In this document: in pieces, positions 1-7,989 of the stretch | Numbering within the stretch: the first letter of the stretch is position 1 | How the letters are laid out: every line of letters begins with the position of its first letter | Source of the DNA: Polynucleobacter meluiroseus | GTDB lineage: Bacteria > Pseudomonadota > Gammaproteobacteria > Burkholderiales > Burkholderiaceae | Assembly (NCBI GenBank): GCA_945901245.1 | Contig: CAMDKY010000009.1 | Coordinates: forward strand, 1 to 51,561 | Reading direction: 5' to 3' | DNA: 51,561 nt | The notes under the pieces: model-generated | Told to the model about the DNA's origin: nothing | The model's database searches: none | Seen by the model: the letters and a program-made list of their open reading frames with translations, nothing else | Translations under genes and position numbers: made by a program

Positions 1-1032
1 CCCCAATTAATGGAAAGCCTCTACATTGGTTGTGTTTCGCACAGCATGCGTTTTTTCCCCAAGGGCGAGATCGATGCCCATGCCTTTAAAGAAGCGGAGC
101 TCACTGCTCGCCGCGAAATTCAAGTCATTGCCGAGCCCTTTGTCAAGCAGGGCTGGAAGCAAGCCGTCGGCTCGTCTGGTACCGCCCGTGCTTTAGCCGA
201 CATCATTGCTGCAATGGGGTATGGCGATGCCCCAAAAGGCTTCATTACCAAAGCCGCTCTAAAAGCAATGAAGCACGATTTATTGCGTTTTGAGAGCACC
301 AGTCAAATACCCATACCGGGCTTGAAGGATGATCGACGCGTGGTATGGCCAGGTGGTCTTGCTATTATGCTGGCGGTGTTTGAAGAGCTGGAGATTGAAT
401 TAATGGAAGTCACCGATGCCGCGCTGCGGGTTGGGGTCTTGTATGACTTACTGGGTCGATCCCAACACCACGACATGCGCTTTGTCACAGTAGAGCAGTT
501 TATGGGCCGGTACTCGGTGGATCGGCTGCAAGCCAAACGCGTGGGGAATTTAGCGGCTAGTTTTTTATCGCAATTACCAAGTCGCGACACAGAAGCTAGA
601 ACAAATAATCTGATTTTATTGGAGTGGGCTGCGAATTTGCATGAGATTGGTCTATCGATTTCCCACAACAGTTACCACAAGCATTCAGCCTACATTGCCG
701 GTAATGCCGACATGCCAGGATTCTCAAAAAACGACCAATTTCGTTTAGCGACCCTGCTAGTCGGTCACACCGGCAAACTCGGGAAGCTGGCGAATAATGC
801 CGAATTTCTGGATTGGCGCATGCTGCTTGCCTTACGCTTGGCGCAATTACTATGCCGTGGTCGAACCGATGCCCATTTGCCAGAGGTGAGCGTGAGCGAG
901 TCAGGCGCCGGATTTACGATTCAGATTGCAAAAGCGTGGCTTGATAAGCACCCTTTGACCGAATTTAGTTTGCGCAAAGAGGCCGCTGAATGGGACCGCA
1001 TTGGTCGGCCCTACACCATCAAATTGACTTAA
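1..1032 (+). CDS. ppx: Exopolyphosphatase Ppx/GppA family, C-terminal part (5' end outside window)
   Basis: Hydrolyses terminal phosphates of polyphosphate (or pppGpp in the GppA branch) in the cytoplasm. The frame is open to base 1 and the visible 343 codons begin inside the actin-like phosphatase domain. The motif ESLYIGCVSHSMRFFPKG is typical of the second ASKHA subdomain, and GSSGTARALADII follows. The C-terminal third carries an HD-like helical region (WAANLHEIGLSISHNSYHKH, then LVGHTGKLGKL), as in full-length Ppx of about 500 residues. Roughly 150 N-terminal residues, with the nucleotide-binding loop, must lie upstream. Ppx is preferred over GppA because of the long HD-like C-terminus, but the two cannot be fully separated here. 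It works opposite the PPK2 encoded at 34363. Confidence 0.9.
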   Translation, partial: PQLMESLYIGCVSHSMRFFPKGEIDAHAFKEAELTARREIQVIAEPFVKQGWKQAVGSSGTARALADIIAAMGYGDAPKGFITKAALKAMKHDLLRFESTSQIPIPGLKDDRRVVWPGGLAIMLAVFEELEIELMEVTDAALRVGVLYDLLGRSQHHDMRFVTVEQFMGRYSVDRLQAKRVGNLAASFLSQLPSRDTEARTNNLILLEWAANLHEIGLSISHNSYHKHSAYIAGNADMPGFSKNDQFRLATLLVGHTGKLGKLANNAEFLDWRMLLALRLAQLLCRGRTDAHLPEVSVSESGAGFTIQIAKAWLDKHPLTEFSLRKEAAEWDRIGRPYTIKLT

Positions 1033-1046
1033 AACAGGCGGCTCGT

Positions 1047-1970
1047 TTATTGACCTAAAAAATGCTTTGCGTAGCGGGGATTGATTTCGGAGAGGCGCAA
1101 CATGGTCAAGAGGTCGGCCGTATTAAAGTCAGGATCCCAAGCGGGCGCACTGCATATTTTTGCCCCTAATTTGAGATAGCCTTTAATTAGCGGAGGCGCT
1201 TCGACATCGAGGCCACCATTGAGGCGATTGAGTGGTAGCGGTACCTTCGGAAAGCCGTGGTTTTCGATGGGCGCAATTTGATCTGCGCTCAGTCCGTTGT
1301 ATAGGCTAGCAGCGAAGTGTCCACCATCGGTCATCGGGATGCTGGCGCAACCGAGCATGATTTCATAATTGTTTTTCAGCATGTATTCAGCCAGACCGCT
1401 CCAGAGTGCCATGATAACGGCGCCCGAACGGTAGTCTTGATGCACGCAGGAACGGCCCACTTCCACCATTTTGGGGCGTAAGTGATCCAGGCGTGTTAGA
1501 TCAAATTCGGAATCGGAATAGAGCTTGCCGATCTCTTGTGCCTTATGGGGTGGTAACACCCGATAGGTGCCGACTACCCGCAGGGTATCTTGATCACGAA
1601 TGATCAGGTGGTCACAGTAGGCATCAAACTCATCCACATCCAGCCCTTGAGTATGGCTAGGGAGGGCAGCGCCCATCTCTTCCGCAAATACTTTAAAGCG
1701 CAAGCGCTGCGCTTCTTGAATCTCACCCGCATCTTTAGCCCAAGATACCTGTAGTGCAGGGCGCTTTGATTTGATGATGGGACGTGCCACCTCGGGCGTG
1801 GACCGCAACTCAGTTCGAGTCCGCTGCGCAAATGCTTTACCAAATAAACGCTTGGCCATTTTTTTCGATAAGAGCTTTTTGAGAGGCAGTAATTTCTGCT
1901 TGCGGCTGACGGTAGTCACGCCTTTGAAGAACACGTCGAATGGGGCAAATGGATTTGGCATATCGGACAT
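1047..1970 (-). CDS. olsB: Ornithine lipid synthesis N-acyltransferase OlsB (GNAT fold)
   Basis: OlsB transfers a 3-hydroxyacyl chain from ACP to the alpha-amino group of ornithine, giving lyso-ornithine lipid, the first step to a phosphorus-free membrane lipid. The 307-residue protein has a basic N-terminal extension (about 1-70), then a GNAT-type acyltransferase domain with RLRFKVFAEEMGA, a central RVVGTYRVLPP strand and EVGRSCVHQDYRSGAVI, all typical of the OlsB (hemolysin-like) family. Last gene of the leftward plcP-agt-dgkA-olsB run; 41 bp separate it from dgkA, and a Pho-box-like promoter sits there. The lyso-lipid acyltransferase olsA is nearby at 4417, supporting ornithine lipid rather than another GNAT role. 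Substrate assignment is by family and neighbourhood. Confidence 0.85.
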   Translation of the reverse strand: MSDMPNPFAPFDVFFKGVTTVSRKQKLLPLKKLLSKKMAKRLFGKAFAQRTRTELRSTPEVARPIIKSKRPALQVSWAKDAGEIQEAQRLRFKVFAEEMGAALPSHTQGLDVDEFDAYCDHLIIRDQDTLRVVGTYRVLPPHKAQEIGKLYSDSEFDLTRLDHLRPKMVEVGRSCVHQDYRSGAVIMALWSGLAEYMLKNNYEIMLGCASIPMTDGGHFAASLYNGLSADQIAPIENHGFPKVPLPLNRLNGGLDVEAPPLIKGYLKLGAKICSAPAWDPDFNTADLLTMLRLSEINPRYAKHFLGQ

Positions 1971-1997
1971 AAAAGGAACCTTGTAGTAGTAAACCCG

Positions 1998-2031
1998 AGT
2001 CTAGATGGGGTTTATGACAGTTTCATGAAAA
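1998..2031 (-). promoter_or_regulatory. Candidate Pho box plus -10 in front of olsB
   Basis: Read on the minus strand, 2031-2014 is TTTTCATGAAACTGTCAT, matching 14 of 18 positions of the enterobacterial Pho-box consensus CTGTCATAAATCTGTCAT, with half-sites 11 bp apart. Ten bases further (2003-1998) is TAGACT, a fair -10; a 10-nt spacer is the classical PhoB-activated layout. The site overlaps the last codons of dgkA, so olsB may be transcribed separately. Matching was by eye; binding is inferred. Confidence 0.5.
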
Positions 2032-2419
2032 GAGGCAAGCAAACGCTAAGCCACAAAATAAAGGTAATGAGTAGGGCCAACATCACCGCAGCCGAGCCAA
2101 AATCCTTGGCGCGTTTGGAGAGGTCATGGTGCTCAAAGGAAATTCGATCAATCGCCGCTTCCACGCTCGAATTGAGCAATTCAATCGCCATAACGAGCAC
2201 CAGAGAAGAAATTAATACGGCTTTTTCAAACAGCGTTACGGGCAAGAGTAACGCCACTGGGGTCAGTAATATAAAAAGGGTTAGCTCTTGCCGAAACGCA
2301 CTTTCTTCTTTGAACGCAAATACCAGCCCATGCCATGAGTTTTTTGCCGCATGCCAAGCGCGAACGAGGCCGCGATTGCCCTTGTGCGGATTTTGGTCAA
2401 TGTGGTAAGTATTTTTCAA
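2012..2419 (-). CDS. dgkA: Diacylglycerol kinase DgkA
   Basis: Small integral membrane kinase that phosphorylates diacylglycerol with ATP to phosphatidic acid in the inner membrane. The 135-residue product has three hydrophobic segments (about 49-64, 66-85 and 110-130) and the family signature ELLNSSVEAAIDR, holding the catalytic Glu and Asn. Length fits the 120-135 residues of proteobacterial DgkA. It lies 22 bp downstream of the glycosyltransferase and upstream of olsB in the same direction. In this setting it could recycle diacylglycerol released by PlcP, competing with the glycosyltransferase for it; that branch-point role is inference. Confidence 0.93.
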   Translation of the reverse strand: MKNTYHIDQNPHKGNRGLVRAWHAAKNSWHGLVFAFKEESAFRQELTLFILLTPVALLLPVTLFEKAVLISSLVLVMAIELLNSSVEAAIDRISFEHHDLSKRAKDFGSAAVMLALLITFILWLSVCLPLFMKLS

Positions 2420-2441
2420 TGGGTTAATTGACTATATCTAC

Positions 2442-3470
2442 TCACGCCAGCGCGGTGCGGTGAATTGCTGGCGTGGCTACTGGCTTTAAATGCCGGGCAA
2501 ACTGTTCTGTCGAAGCCCGCCATGAGAAGCGCTCGGCATGGGCTCTAGCCACCTCGCGGGGAATCTTGAGGGCAGCTAAGCAGGCCGTACGTAAATCCTT
2601 ATCCATGGCGCCGGCTGGCGAGTCTCCCAAGACATCGATCGGGCCTGTCACGGGGTAAGCAGCCACTGGTGTACCGCAAGCCATGGCTTCTAGCAAGACA
2701 AGACCAAAGGTATCGGTTTTGCTCGGGAAAACAAAGACATCGGCCGCGGCATAGACCTTGGCTAACTCGGGCTGGTTTAAAACACCCAAATAATTAACAT
2801 TGGGGTATTGCTGTTTGATTTTGGCCATGGCGGGACCGTCACCCACCACCCACTTTGACCCTGGCAAGTCAATTTCCAAAAAGGCATTGATGTTTTTTTC
2901 AACTGCAACCCGGCCAACGTACAAAAAGATCGGGTGTGCTGAGTTGAGGACCTTAGACTCTTGCATCTGAAATACCTCAGTATCCACGCCGCGTGACCAG
3001 AGCACCACATTCGTAAAGCCGAATTTTTCTAGATCGTTTTTGACGACGATGGTGGGCGCCATGACGGCCATCGAGGGGCCATGAAACCAGCGCAAGAAGG
3101 CATAGGTCCACGAGATCGGAATACCGGTCCTTGCCTGAACGTACTCTGGAAAGCGCGTATGGTAAGCGGTAGAGAAGGGCAGGCGATTGCGCACAGCATA
3201 GGCTCTGGCAGATAAACCCAAGGGGCCTTCGGTGGCAATGTGAATCGCATCGGGCTCAAAATCCTTGATTTTGCGCGCTACGCCTTTCCCGGGAAATAGT
3301 GACAGAGAGATATCTGGATAGGTAGGGCAAGGAATGGTTTTGAATTGATTGGGCGTAATCATCTCGATCTCATGCCCCATTAATTTCAGTTCATGGCAAG
3401 TTTGCTTTAAGGTACGAACAACTCCATTGACTTGGGGTTCCCAGGCGTCGGTTACGATCATTATTTTCAT
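2442..3470 (-). CDS. agt: GT4-family glycosyltransferase, probable diacylglycerol glycosyltransferase Agt
   Basis: Family 4 glycosyltransferase with GT-B fold, 342 residues. The N-terminal acceptor domain starts with DAWEPQVNGVVRT, usual for bacterial lipid or mannose GT4 enzymes; the C-terminal donor domain shows LYVGRVAVEKNI and the nucleotide-sugar signature EAMACGTPVAAYPVTGP. The start codon overlaps the plcP stop by 4 bp, so translation is probably coupled. In alphaproteobacteria and marine heterotrophs the plcP-agt pair converts phospholipid to glycosyl-diacylglycerol under phosphate stress. The acceptor (diacylglycerol) is inferred from that pairing; sequence alone would also allow a mannosyl- or other glycolipid role. 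Confidence 0.78.
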   Translation of the reverse strand: MKIMIVTDAWEPQVNGVVRTLKQTCHELKLMGHEIEMITPNQFKTIPCPTYPDISLSLFPGKGVARKIKDFEPDAIHIATEGPLGLSARAYAVRNRLPFSTAYHTRFPEYVQARTGIPISWTYAFLRWFHGPSMAVMAPTIVVKNDLEKFGFTNVVLWSRGVDTEVFQMQESKVLNSAHPIFLYVGRVAVEKNINAFLEIDLPGSKWVVGDGPAMAKIKQQYPNVNYLGVLNQPELAKVYAAADVFVFPSKTDTFGLVLLEAMACGTPVAAYPVTGPIDVLGDSPAGAMDKDLRTACLAALKIPREVARAHAERFSWRASTEQFARHLKPVATPAIHRTALA

Positions 3471-4288
3471 GCTAAGGCCTCTTCACGTGATTTATTAATA
3501 GCGACTTCCATATGGAACTCTTCTATGTTGGCGATACTTGGGCTTGGGTCGCCCAGAATGGTGTTCCAAAACACCAGTTTGAGTTCACCTTCGGTGGTCT
3601 CAACGAGGGCGCTCAGGCTCTCAACCCAATCGCCATCGTTGCAATAAATGAGTCCATCGATTTCCCGAATTTCGGCTTTGTGAATATGCCCACAAACGAC
3701 GCCATCGCAATTGCGCATGCGGGCTTCGCGCGCCATGATGTGCTCAAAATCAGCAATGTAGCTCACGGCATTCTTGACTTGGTGCTTGAGGTATTGCGAT
3801 AGTGACCAGTACTGCAAGCCCATTTTGATGCGAATCAAATTGAAATAGCGATTCATGTACAAAATCAGGGAATATAGGGTGTCGCCGACATAGGCGAGCC
3901 ATTTGGCGTACTGCATCACGCCATCAAATAAATCGCCATGGGTAACCCAGAGCTTTTTGCCGTCCTTCGTGGTATGGATAATCTCTTCAACCACCTGAAT
4001 CTCGCCAAAGGACGTGCCGATGTATTGGCGGGCGCTTTCATCGTGATTACCTGGGATGAAGTACACGCTAGCGCCTTTACGGGCTTTGCGCAGTAATTTT
4101 TGGACTACGTCATTGTGCGTTTGCGGCCAATAGAATGATTTCTTTAGGCGCCATCCGTCAATAATGTCACCAACCAAGTAGTAGGTATCGGCTTCGTTGT
4201 GCTTTAGGAAATCGAGGAGGTAGTTTGCCTGGCAGCCTGTAGTACCCAGGTGCACGTCTGAAATCCAGATGGCTCGGTAGTGCGTCAT
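3467..4288 (-). CDS. plcP: PlcP-type phospholipase C (calcineurin-like metallophosphoesterase)
   Basis: Predicted to cleave phospholipid headgroups, releasing diacylglycerol, at the cytoplasmic membrane. The 273-residue protein has the full metallophosphoesterase metal set: D11/H13 (SDVHLG), D41 (VGDIIDGW), N81-H82-D83 (GNHDE), H117 (THGD) and H201/H203 (CGHIHKA). FYWPQTHNDVVQKLLRKA and LQYWSLSQYLKHQVKNAVSY are characteristic of the PlcP group (Sinorhizobium SMc00171 type), which older annotation calls UDP-2,3-diacylglucosamine hydrolase-like. First gene of the leftward run, with a phased repeat at 4320-4352 in front. LpxH is the main alternative; the plcP-agt order argues against it. Confidence 0.85.
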   Translation of the reverse strand: MTHYRAIWISDVHLGTTGCQANYLLDFLKHNEADTYYLVGDIIDGWRLKKSFYWPQTHNDVVQKLLRKARKGASVYFIPGNHDESARQYIGTSFGEIQVVEEIIHTTKDGKKLWVTHGDLFDGVMQYAKWLAYVGDTLYSLILYMNRYFNLIRIKMGLQYWSLSQYLKHQVKNAVSYIADFEHIMAREARMRNCDGVVCGHIHKAEIREIDGLIYCNDGDWVESLSALVETTEGELKLVFWNTILGDPSPSIANIEEFHMEVAINKSREEALA

Positions 4289-4319
4289 TGAAGAGTATTA
4301 AGCCATGCGAGTGTGTAGG

Positions 4320-4368
4320 CTTCATGACAATTTCATGTCATTTTTATGACTTACTAGCTTAGTATTGT
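4320..4368. promoter_or_regulatory. 11-bp phased repeat between plcP and olsA, candidate Pho box
   Basis: On the plus strand CATGAC (4323), CATGTC (4334) and TATGAC (4345) recur exactly every 11 bp, separated by A/T-only spacers, the geometry of a Pho box with three half-sites. On the plcP strand two overlapping 18-mers each match 13 of 18 consensus positions (for example ATGACATGAAATTGTCAT). Read towards olsA, the repeat is followed after 10 nt by TATTGT (4363-4368), a weak -10. It is the only gap between the two divergent genes and could serve both. PhoB binding is inferred. Confidence 0.55.
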
Positions 4369-4416
4369 TATTGCATTCTGTATAACAAAGAGCCTTCTAC
4401 ATCAACCATTATTAAT

Positions 4417-5154
4417 ATGAATCCAAGCCGCATTTTCACCATATTGCAAATCATGGCGCATGTTTTTAAAGGATGCTTCATTTTGCTGCTGCTATTTCCT
4501 TGGTTCAATGTAGAGCAGCGGCATCGATCGATTCGTAAGTGGTGCAAGCAGCTGCTGGCTTTGTTTCAGATGCGCCTGAGTGTGGTTGGGGAGAAGCACC
4601 TGATGGACGCCCATTACTTATTAGCAGCCAATCACATCTCGTGGATTGATATTCATGTGATCAATGCCTTTAAACCCCATTATTTTGTCGCTAAATCCGA
4701 AGTAGCGAGTTGGCCTATTTTTGGCTGGATGGCTAAACAGCTCGGTACGCTCTTTATTGAGCGCGGTAAGTCCAATAGCATTCGCAATATGGTGCAGGAA
4801 GTAGCTGAGCAACTGAAGCAAAAAGCCATTTGCATCTTTCCAGAAGGCACCTCGACCGATGGCAAGCAGGTAGCACCGTTTAAATCGAACTTATTCGAAG
4901 CAGCCATTGTGGCCAATGCGCCGGTATATGCCCTGGCGATTCAGTACTTTGATGTGCATACTGGCCAAAAAACCACGGCACCCGCTTTTATTGGTGAGAT
5001 GGGTTTATTGGATTCGATCTGGAATCTGATCTGCAGCCCACCCATTTGTGCCCAGATCAGCATTAGTGAAAAACTACCTGCACTTACAGAAAGAAAGGCC
5101 CTGGCCGAACTGAGCCAGAGCCTGATTGCAGCGCAACTGTGCGACAGCCGTTAG
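4417..5154 (+). CDS. olsA: Lyso-ornithine lipid O-acyltransferase OlsA (PlsC family)
   Basis: Membrane acyltransferase predicted to add the second, ester-linked acyl chain to lyso-ornithine lipid. The 245-residue protein has an N-terminal membrane segment (about 10-30), the catalytic NHISWID (H73, D78), the glycerol/acceptor region LGTLFIERG and the FPEGTS motif (141-146) of PlsC-type enzymes. It is transcribed away from plcP and its 3' end overlaps the convergent TonB receptor gene by 4 bp. The presence of olsB 2.4 kb away supports OlsA over a second lysophosphatidate acyltransferase; the two are hard to tell apart by motif alone. Confidence 0.8.
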   Translation: MNPSRIFTILQIMAHVFKGCFILLLLFPWFNVEQRHRSIRKWCKQLLALFQMRLSVVGEKHLMDAHYLLAANHISWIDIHVINAFKPHYFVAKSEVASWPIFGWMAKQLGTLFIERGKSNSIRNMVQEVAEQLKQKAICIFPEGTSTDGKQVAPFKSNLFEAAIVANAPVYALAIQYFDVHTGQKTTAPAFIGEMGLLDSIWNLICSPPICAQISISEKLPALTERKALAELSQSLIAAQLCDSR

Positions 5155-7310
5155 AAGGCGGCGCGTACCCCCACCATGAGGCTACGCCCCGGTTGCGGTG
5201 CATACAAACGCACTGCCATGGGGGTGGTAGCAAAACGGATTTGCTCGTTGAGTAAGTTACGCAAATTAACGTAGCCCGTCCAACTGATCTTGTTGACCTT
5301 CTCGGTATACGACAAACCGGCGTTCAGTAAGTTGTAGCTGGGGGTAGGGCCCACTTCCCACGAGGCCAATCGATTTTGCTCAAAGCTATAGGTGTAACTG
5401 GCATTTGCTAACCACTTGTTTTGCTGATGGGCTAGCTGTAGTCCTACCCGAGGCGCTGGTTGCAAAGGCAAATTGCCGCCCGCATCAAAAGTCCCTTGGG
5501 ATGCATCCGCAAACAAACGGGCGCCGCTGCCAAATTGATTCCAGTTGTAGGTCAGTTCGGCTTCGGCTCCTTTGATTGTGGCTGCGGCTTGCTGGGCAAC
5601 GACCACGCTAAAGTCTTCATCTCCAGCACTTTCTCCAGAAATATAGTTTCCGAAAATATAGTTATTAAACTTATTTACATAGATACTTGCCTTACCACGC
5701 ACTTTACCCAACACCTTTTGTGCTGTTAGTTCAAGATTGTGAGAAGTCTCTTTTGATAAATTAGAGTTCCCAACCACAAAGGTTGCGGTAGATTCATGTA
5801 TACCGTAGGCATAGAGCTCTTGTGCGTCTGGTGCTCGTTGAGATACCGTATATGCAGCTCCCAGGCCATAACCATTGACTAAGTTCCACAAGCCACCAGC
5901 AGAGTAGGATGTTAGATTGAAATTACGGTTTACAGCCTGCGGGTTTACGGGGCCGTCTGAGCTTAGAGCCCCATCTTTTTTAAAGTCGATGCCATTGCCA
6001 CCTACTCCAGCTTCATATGGAAAAATTGTTGCGCTATTGGGGTTTTGACTTACGTTGTCATAGCGTAAACCCAAGTTAGCTTGCAGAGGCCCCCAGCGTC
6101 CTTCCTCAATCCAGAAGAGGGCATTGGAATTGGTTTTGGTCGATGGAACAATCGCATAATTACCACTATCTAACTCCGTTGCCTCGAGCGATGCGCGAGT
6201 TACTTGAGCGCCAATATTGCCTTTCCATCCCATGAAATTCTTATGGGATAAATCGAGGCGCGCTTCATTAGCAATGTTTTTCCAAAGGGCTGCTGCCACG
6301 CCATCTGGCCCAAATTCCGTATGGTTGTAATTGCTATTGGCCGCACTGAACTTTAAGGAAGAAAAGCCCTCAAATGGATCGCGCGTTTGGTGCTGAAAGT
6401 CATAGCGATTTTGTGATTGGTTAATCGCACCGCCCTCGGGTGTGGGTATGCCGTAGTTATTGTTTAGACGCTCAATTGATATACCGGTGTACCCCGACTT
6501 ACCGATATATGATGCTCCTAACCCCAAATTGTTTTGATTGCTAAAAGAATTGGGTAATTTACCGGTGTAGTTGGTTGCTTCACCGCCTTCCGGAGGAACA
6601 GTCCAGCCACCCGCAGGCTGACCCTGAGACTGGGTTGAGCTACCTGGAAAGCTGTAGTTCTGTGCATTATTGATGGCCGTGTCGACGTGCACGGCAACTG
6701 AGCCAAAGGCGGCATCGACAATGCCTGAGGCTGCTCGGCCATTGTTGACGGTTTCGTAGCTGGTATTGACTGCCCCGGTTGCGTGCTCCGGTAGGTTAGT
6801 CAAGATACGATCATTAATCACATTCACCAAACCACCGCTAGACCCTGAACCATACTTTAGAGCTGCAGCCCCGCGCAGAATTTCAATCTGACGAGCATTT
6901 TGCAATGGGGTTGCTACGGCATGATCAGCTGAGATGCTGGATACATCGCCCACTGAAAGGCCGTTTTGCAAAATCTGCACTCGTGCACCCTCCAGGCCCC
7001 GAATAACCGGGCGAGAAGATCCTACCCCATAACCGGTCTGGGATACTCCCAATTCATTACCAATAGTGGCTCCTAAGGTAGTGCCGAGCTTATCCAAGAG
7101 TTCATTGCCTTGCAGAATTTTGGTTGGCGTGAGGATGCTGAGATTACTTTCTTGTGATCCAGTTGCTTCAATTTGTAGATTGGGATTGCTGCTGCTTTGG
7201 GCATAGGCAATCACAGAAAAAGACACAGTCAATGTGGTGGTCAGGCTAACTGATTTCAGTAAGCCAAAGGCATTTCGCTTTGCTAAAAGCGATCGAGAAT
7301 TCGTCTTCAT
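5151..7310 (-). CDS. TonB-dependent outer-membrane receptor, ZnuD-like
   Basis: Outer-membrane gated channel, 719 residues. The start at 7310 is preferred over an upstream ATG at 7352 because GGAG lies six bases before it and a signal peptide follows (cleavage near AYA-QSS). The plug domain holds TPTKILQGNELLDKL, RPVIRGLEGARVQILQNG and QIEILRGAAALKYGSGSSGG; the barrel ends in the aromatic terminus GVRAAF. Plug wording (SADHAVATPLQ, then GGLVNVIND) resembles the ZnuD/PA0781 zinc-receptor group rather than siderophore receptors. The His-rich gene upstream also points to metal. Substrate is inferred; no long His-rich barrel loop was found. Confidence 0.82.
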   Translation of the reverse strand: MKTNSRSLLAKRNAFGLLKSVSLTTTLTVSFSVIAYAQSSSNPNLQIEATGSQESNLSILTPTKILQGNELLDKLGTTLGATIGNELGVSQTGYGVGSSRPVIRGLEGARVQILQNGLSVGDVSSISADHAVATPLQNARQIEILRGAAALKYGSGSSGGLVNVINDRILTNLPEHATGAVNTSYETVNNGRAASGIVDAAFGSVAVHVDTAINNAQNYSFPGSSTQSQGQPAGGWTVPPEGGEATNYTGKLPNSFSNQNNLGLGASYIGKSGYTGISIERLNNNYGIPTPEGGAINQSQNRYDFQHQTRDPFEGFSSLKFSAANSNYNHTEFGPDGVAAALWKNIANEARLDLSHKNFMGWKGNIGAQVTRASLEATELDSGNYAIVPSTKTNSNALFWIEEGRWGPLQANLGLRYDNVSQNPNSATIFPYEAGVGGNGIDFKKDGALSSDGPVNPQAVNRNFNLTSYSAGGLWNLVNGYGLGAAYTVSQRAPDAQELYAYGIHESTATFVVGNSNLSKETSHNLELTAQKVLGKVRGKASIYVNKFNNYIFGNYISGESAGDEDFSVVVAQQAAATIKGAEAELTYNWNQFGSGARLFADASQGTFDAGGNLPLQPAPRVGLQLAHQQNKWLANASYTYSFEQNRLASWEVGPTPSYNLLNAGLSYTEKVNKISWTGYVNLRNLLNEQIRFATTPMAVRLYAPQPGRSLMVGVRAAF

Positions 7311-7325
7311 AAAAAGCTCCAATTG

Positions 7326-7374
7326 CGCCACGGCATCGCAGTGGCGAAACAATACATGGCAGACAAGAGCTGCC
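7326..7374. other. Two small stem-loops between the His-rich gene and the receptor gene
   Basis: CGCCAC (7326-7331) pairs with GTGGCG (7341-7346), and GGCAG (7358-7362) pairs with CTGCC (7370-7374). Both lie in the 74-bp gap ahead of the receptor start. No T-run follows, so they are not clear terminators; they might stabilise or attenuate the message. The gap is too short for a cobalamin riboswitch. Confidence 0.25.
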
Positions 7375-7384
7375 GCTTAGGGGT

Positions 7385-7798
7385 TTACAACTGGAGGGAT
7401 TGCGGCGGAGCGCGGGATTGGTAGTGGCTTAAAACTGCGCCAGTATTAAAAACGGCGCTATAGATAATCGGTTCGGTTGCCAGTGCTTGAACCGCAGTGA
7501 TGGTTGTGCCGGCACTTGAAACAAAGCCAGCTAAGGTGAGTGCATCAAACAGTAAACAATTGGCATTAATGTGGTCGGCATGAGGTGCCTCTGCATGGTG
7601 ATGCGCATCGCAGTCGTCATGGTTGGCTAAGTCGAGGGGGGCATTAAACCCGGCAAGGGATGGCTGCCCGGTATGGGGGTGGGCAATGCTGTGGGCATAA
7701 CCCAGCCAATGGGTGCCCAGCAGGCTTAGCGCGAGGAAGGCGACCGCTAGACAGGTCCGAGCGGATCGCTGGATTGGTGTCTTTAAATAGGCCTTCAT
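7385..7798 (-). CDS. His-rich exported protein, DUF2946-like
   Basis: Small protein of 137 residues with an N-terminal membrane/signal segment (CLAVAFLALSLLGTHWLG) followed by a His-rich stretch (HDDCDAHHHAEAPHADH) and the ending YQSRAPP, which recalls DUF2946 proteins. Histidines and cysteines suggest periplasmic metal binding. The ATG at 7798 was taken; a GTG at 7804 gives two more residues, and neither has a clear ribosome site. It lies 74 bp upstream of the TonB receptor in the same direction, a pairing common for zinc or copper receptors. The function is unknown; metal delivery or sensing is inference. Confidence 0.65.
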   Translation of the reverse strand: MKAYLKTPIQRSARTCLAVAFLALSLLGTHWLGYAHSIAHPHTGQPSLAGFNAPLDLANHDDCDAHHHAEAPHADHINANCLLFDALTLAGFVSSAGTTITAVQALATEPIIYSAVFNTGAVLSHYQSRAPPQSLQL

Positions 7799-7859
7799 AT
7801 GCACGAATGGTACAGGAAATGCCTAGCGGACCCAATACTGTGTAAAATATCGATTCCGT

Positions 7860-7936
7860 CGGAGTGTAGCGCAGCCTGGTAGCGCACCTGCTTTGGGAGC
7901 AGGGGGTCCAAGGTTCGAATCCTTGTACTCCGACCA
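7860..7936 (+). tRNA. tRNA-Pro (TGG)
   Basis: Seventy-seven bases with encoded CCA. The acceptor stem CGGAGTG pairs with TACTCCG (one G-T), the anticodon arm CCTGC-TTTGGGA-GCAGG carries TGG, and the T loop is TTCGAAT. The antisense strand gives a familiar false reading frame through the tRNA. Confidence 0.96.
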
Positions 7937-7989
7937 CCTTTTATTACCTTATCTTCCCTTGATCTACTCTGCCCAGAGCAAGATCTACC

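Noticed and set aside
7311-7384. Cobalamin riboswitch upstream of the TonB receptor
   Set aside because: The gap is only 74 bp and shows two short stems but no B12-box-like sequence.
7644-7937. Minus-strand frame of 97 codons running through tRNA-Pro
   Set aside because: It is the well-known false translation of the antisense of a tRNA (VGVQGFEPWTPCSQ type) and overlaps the His-rich gene in another frame.
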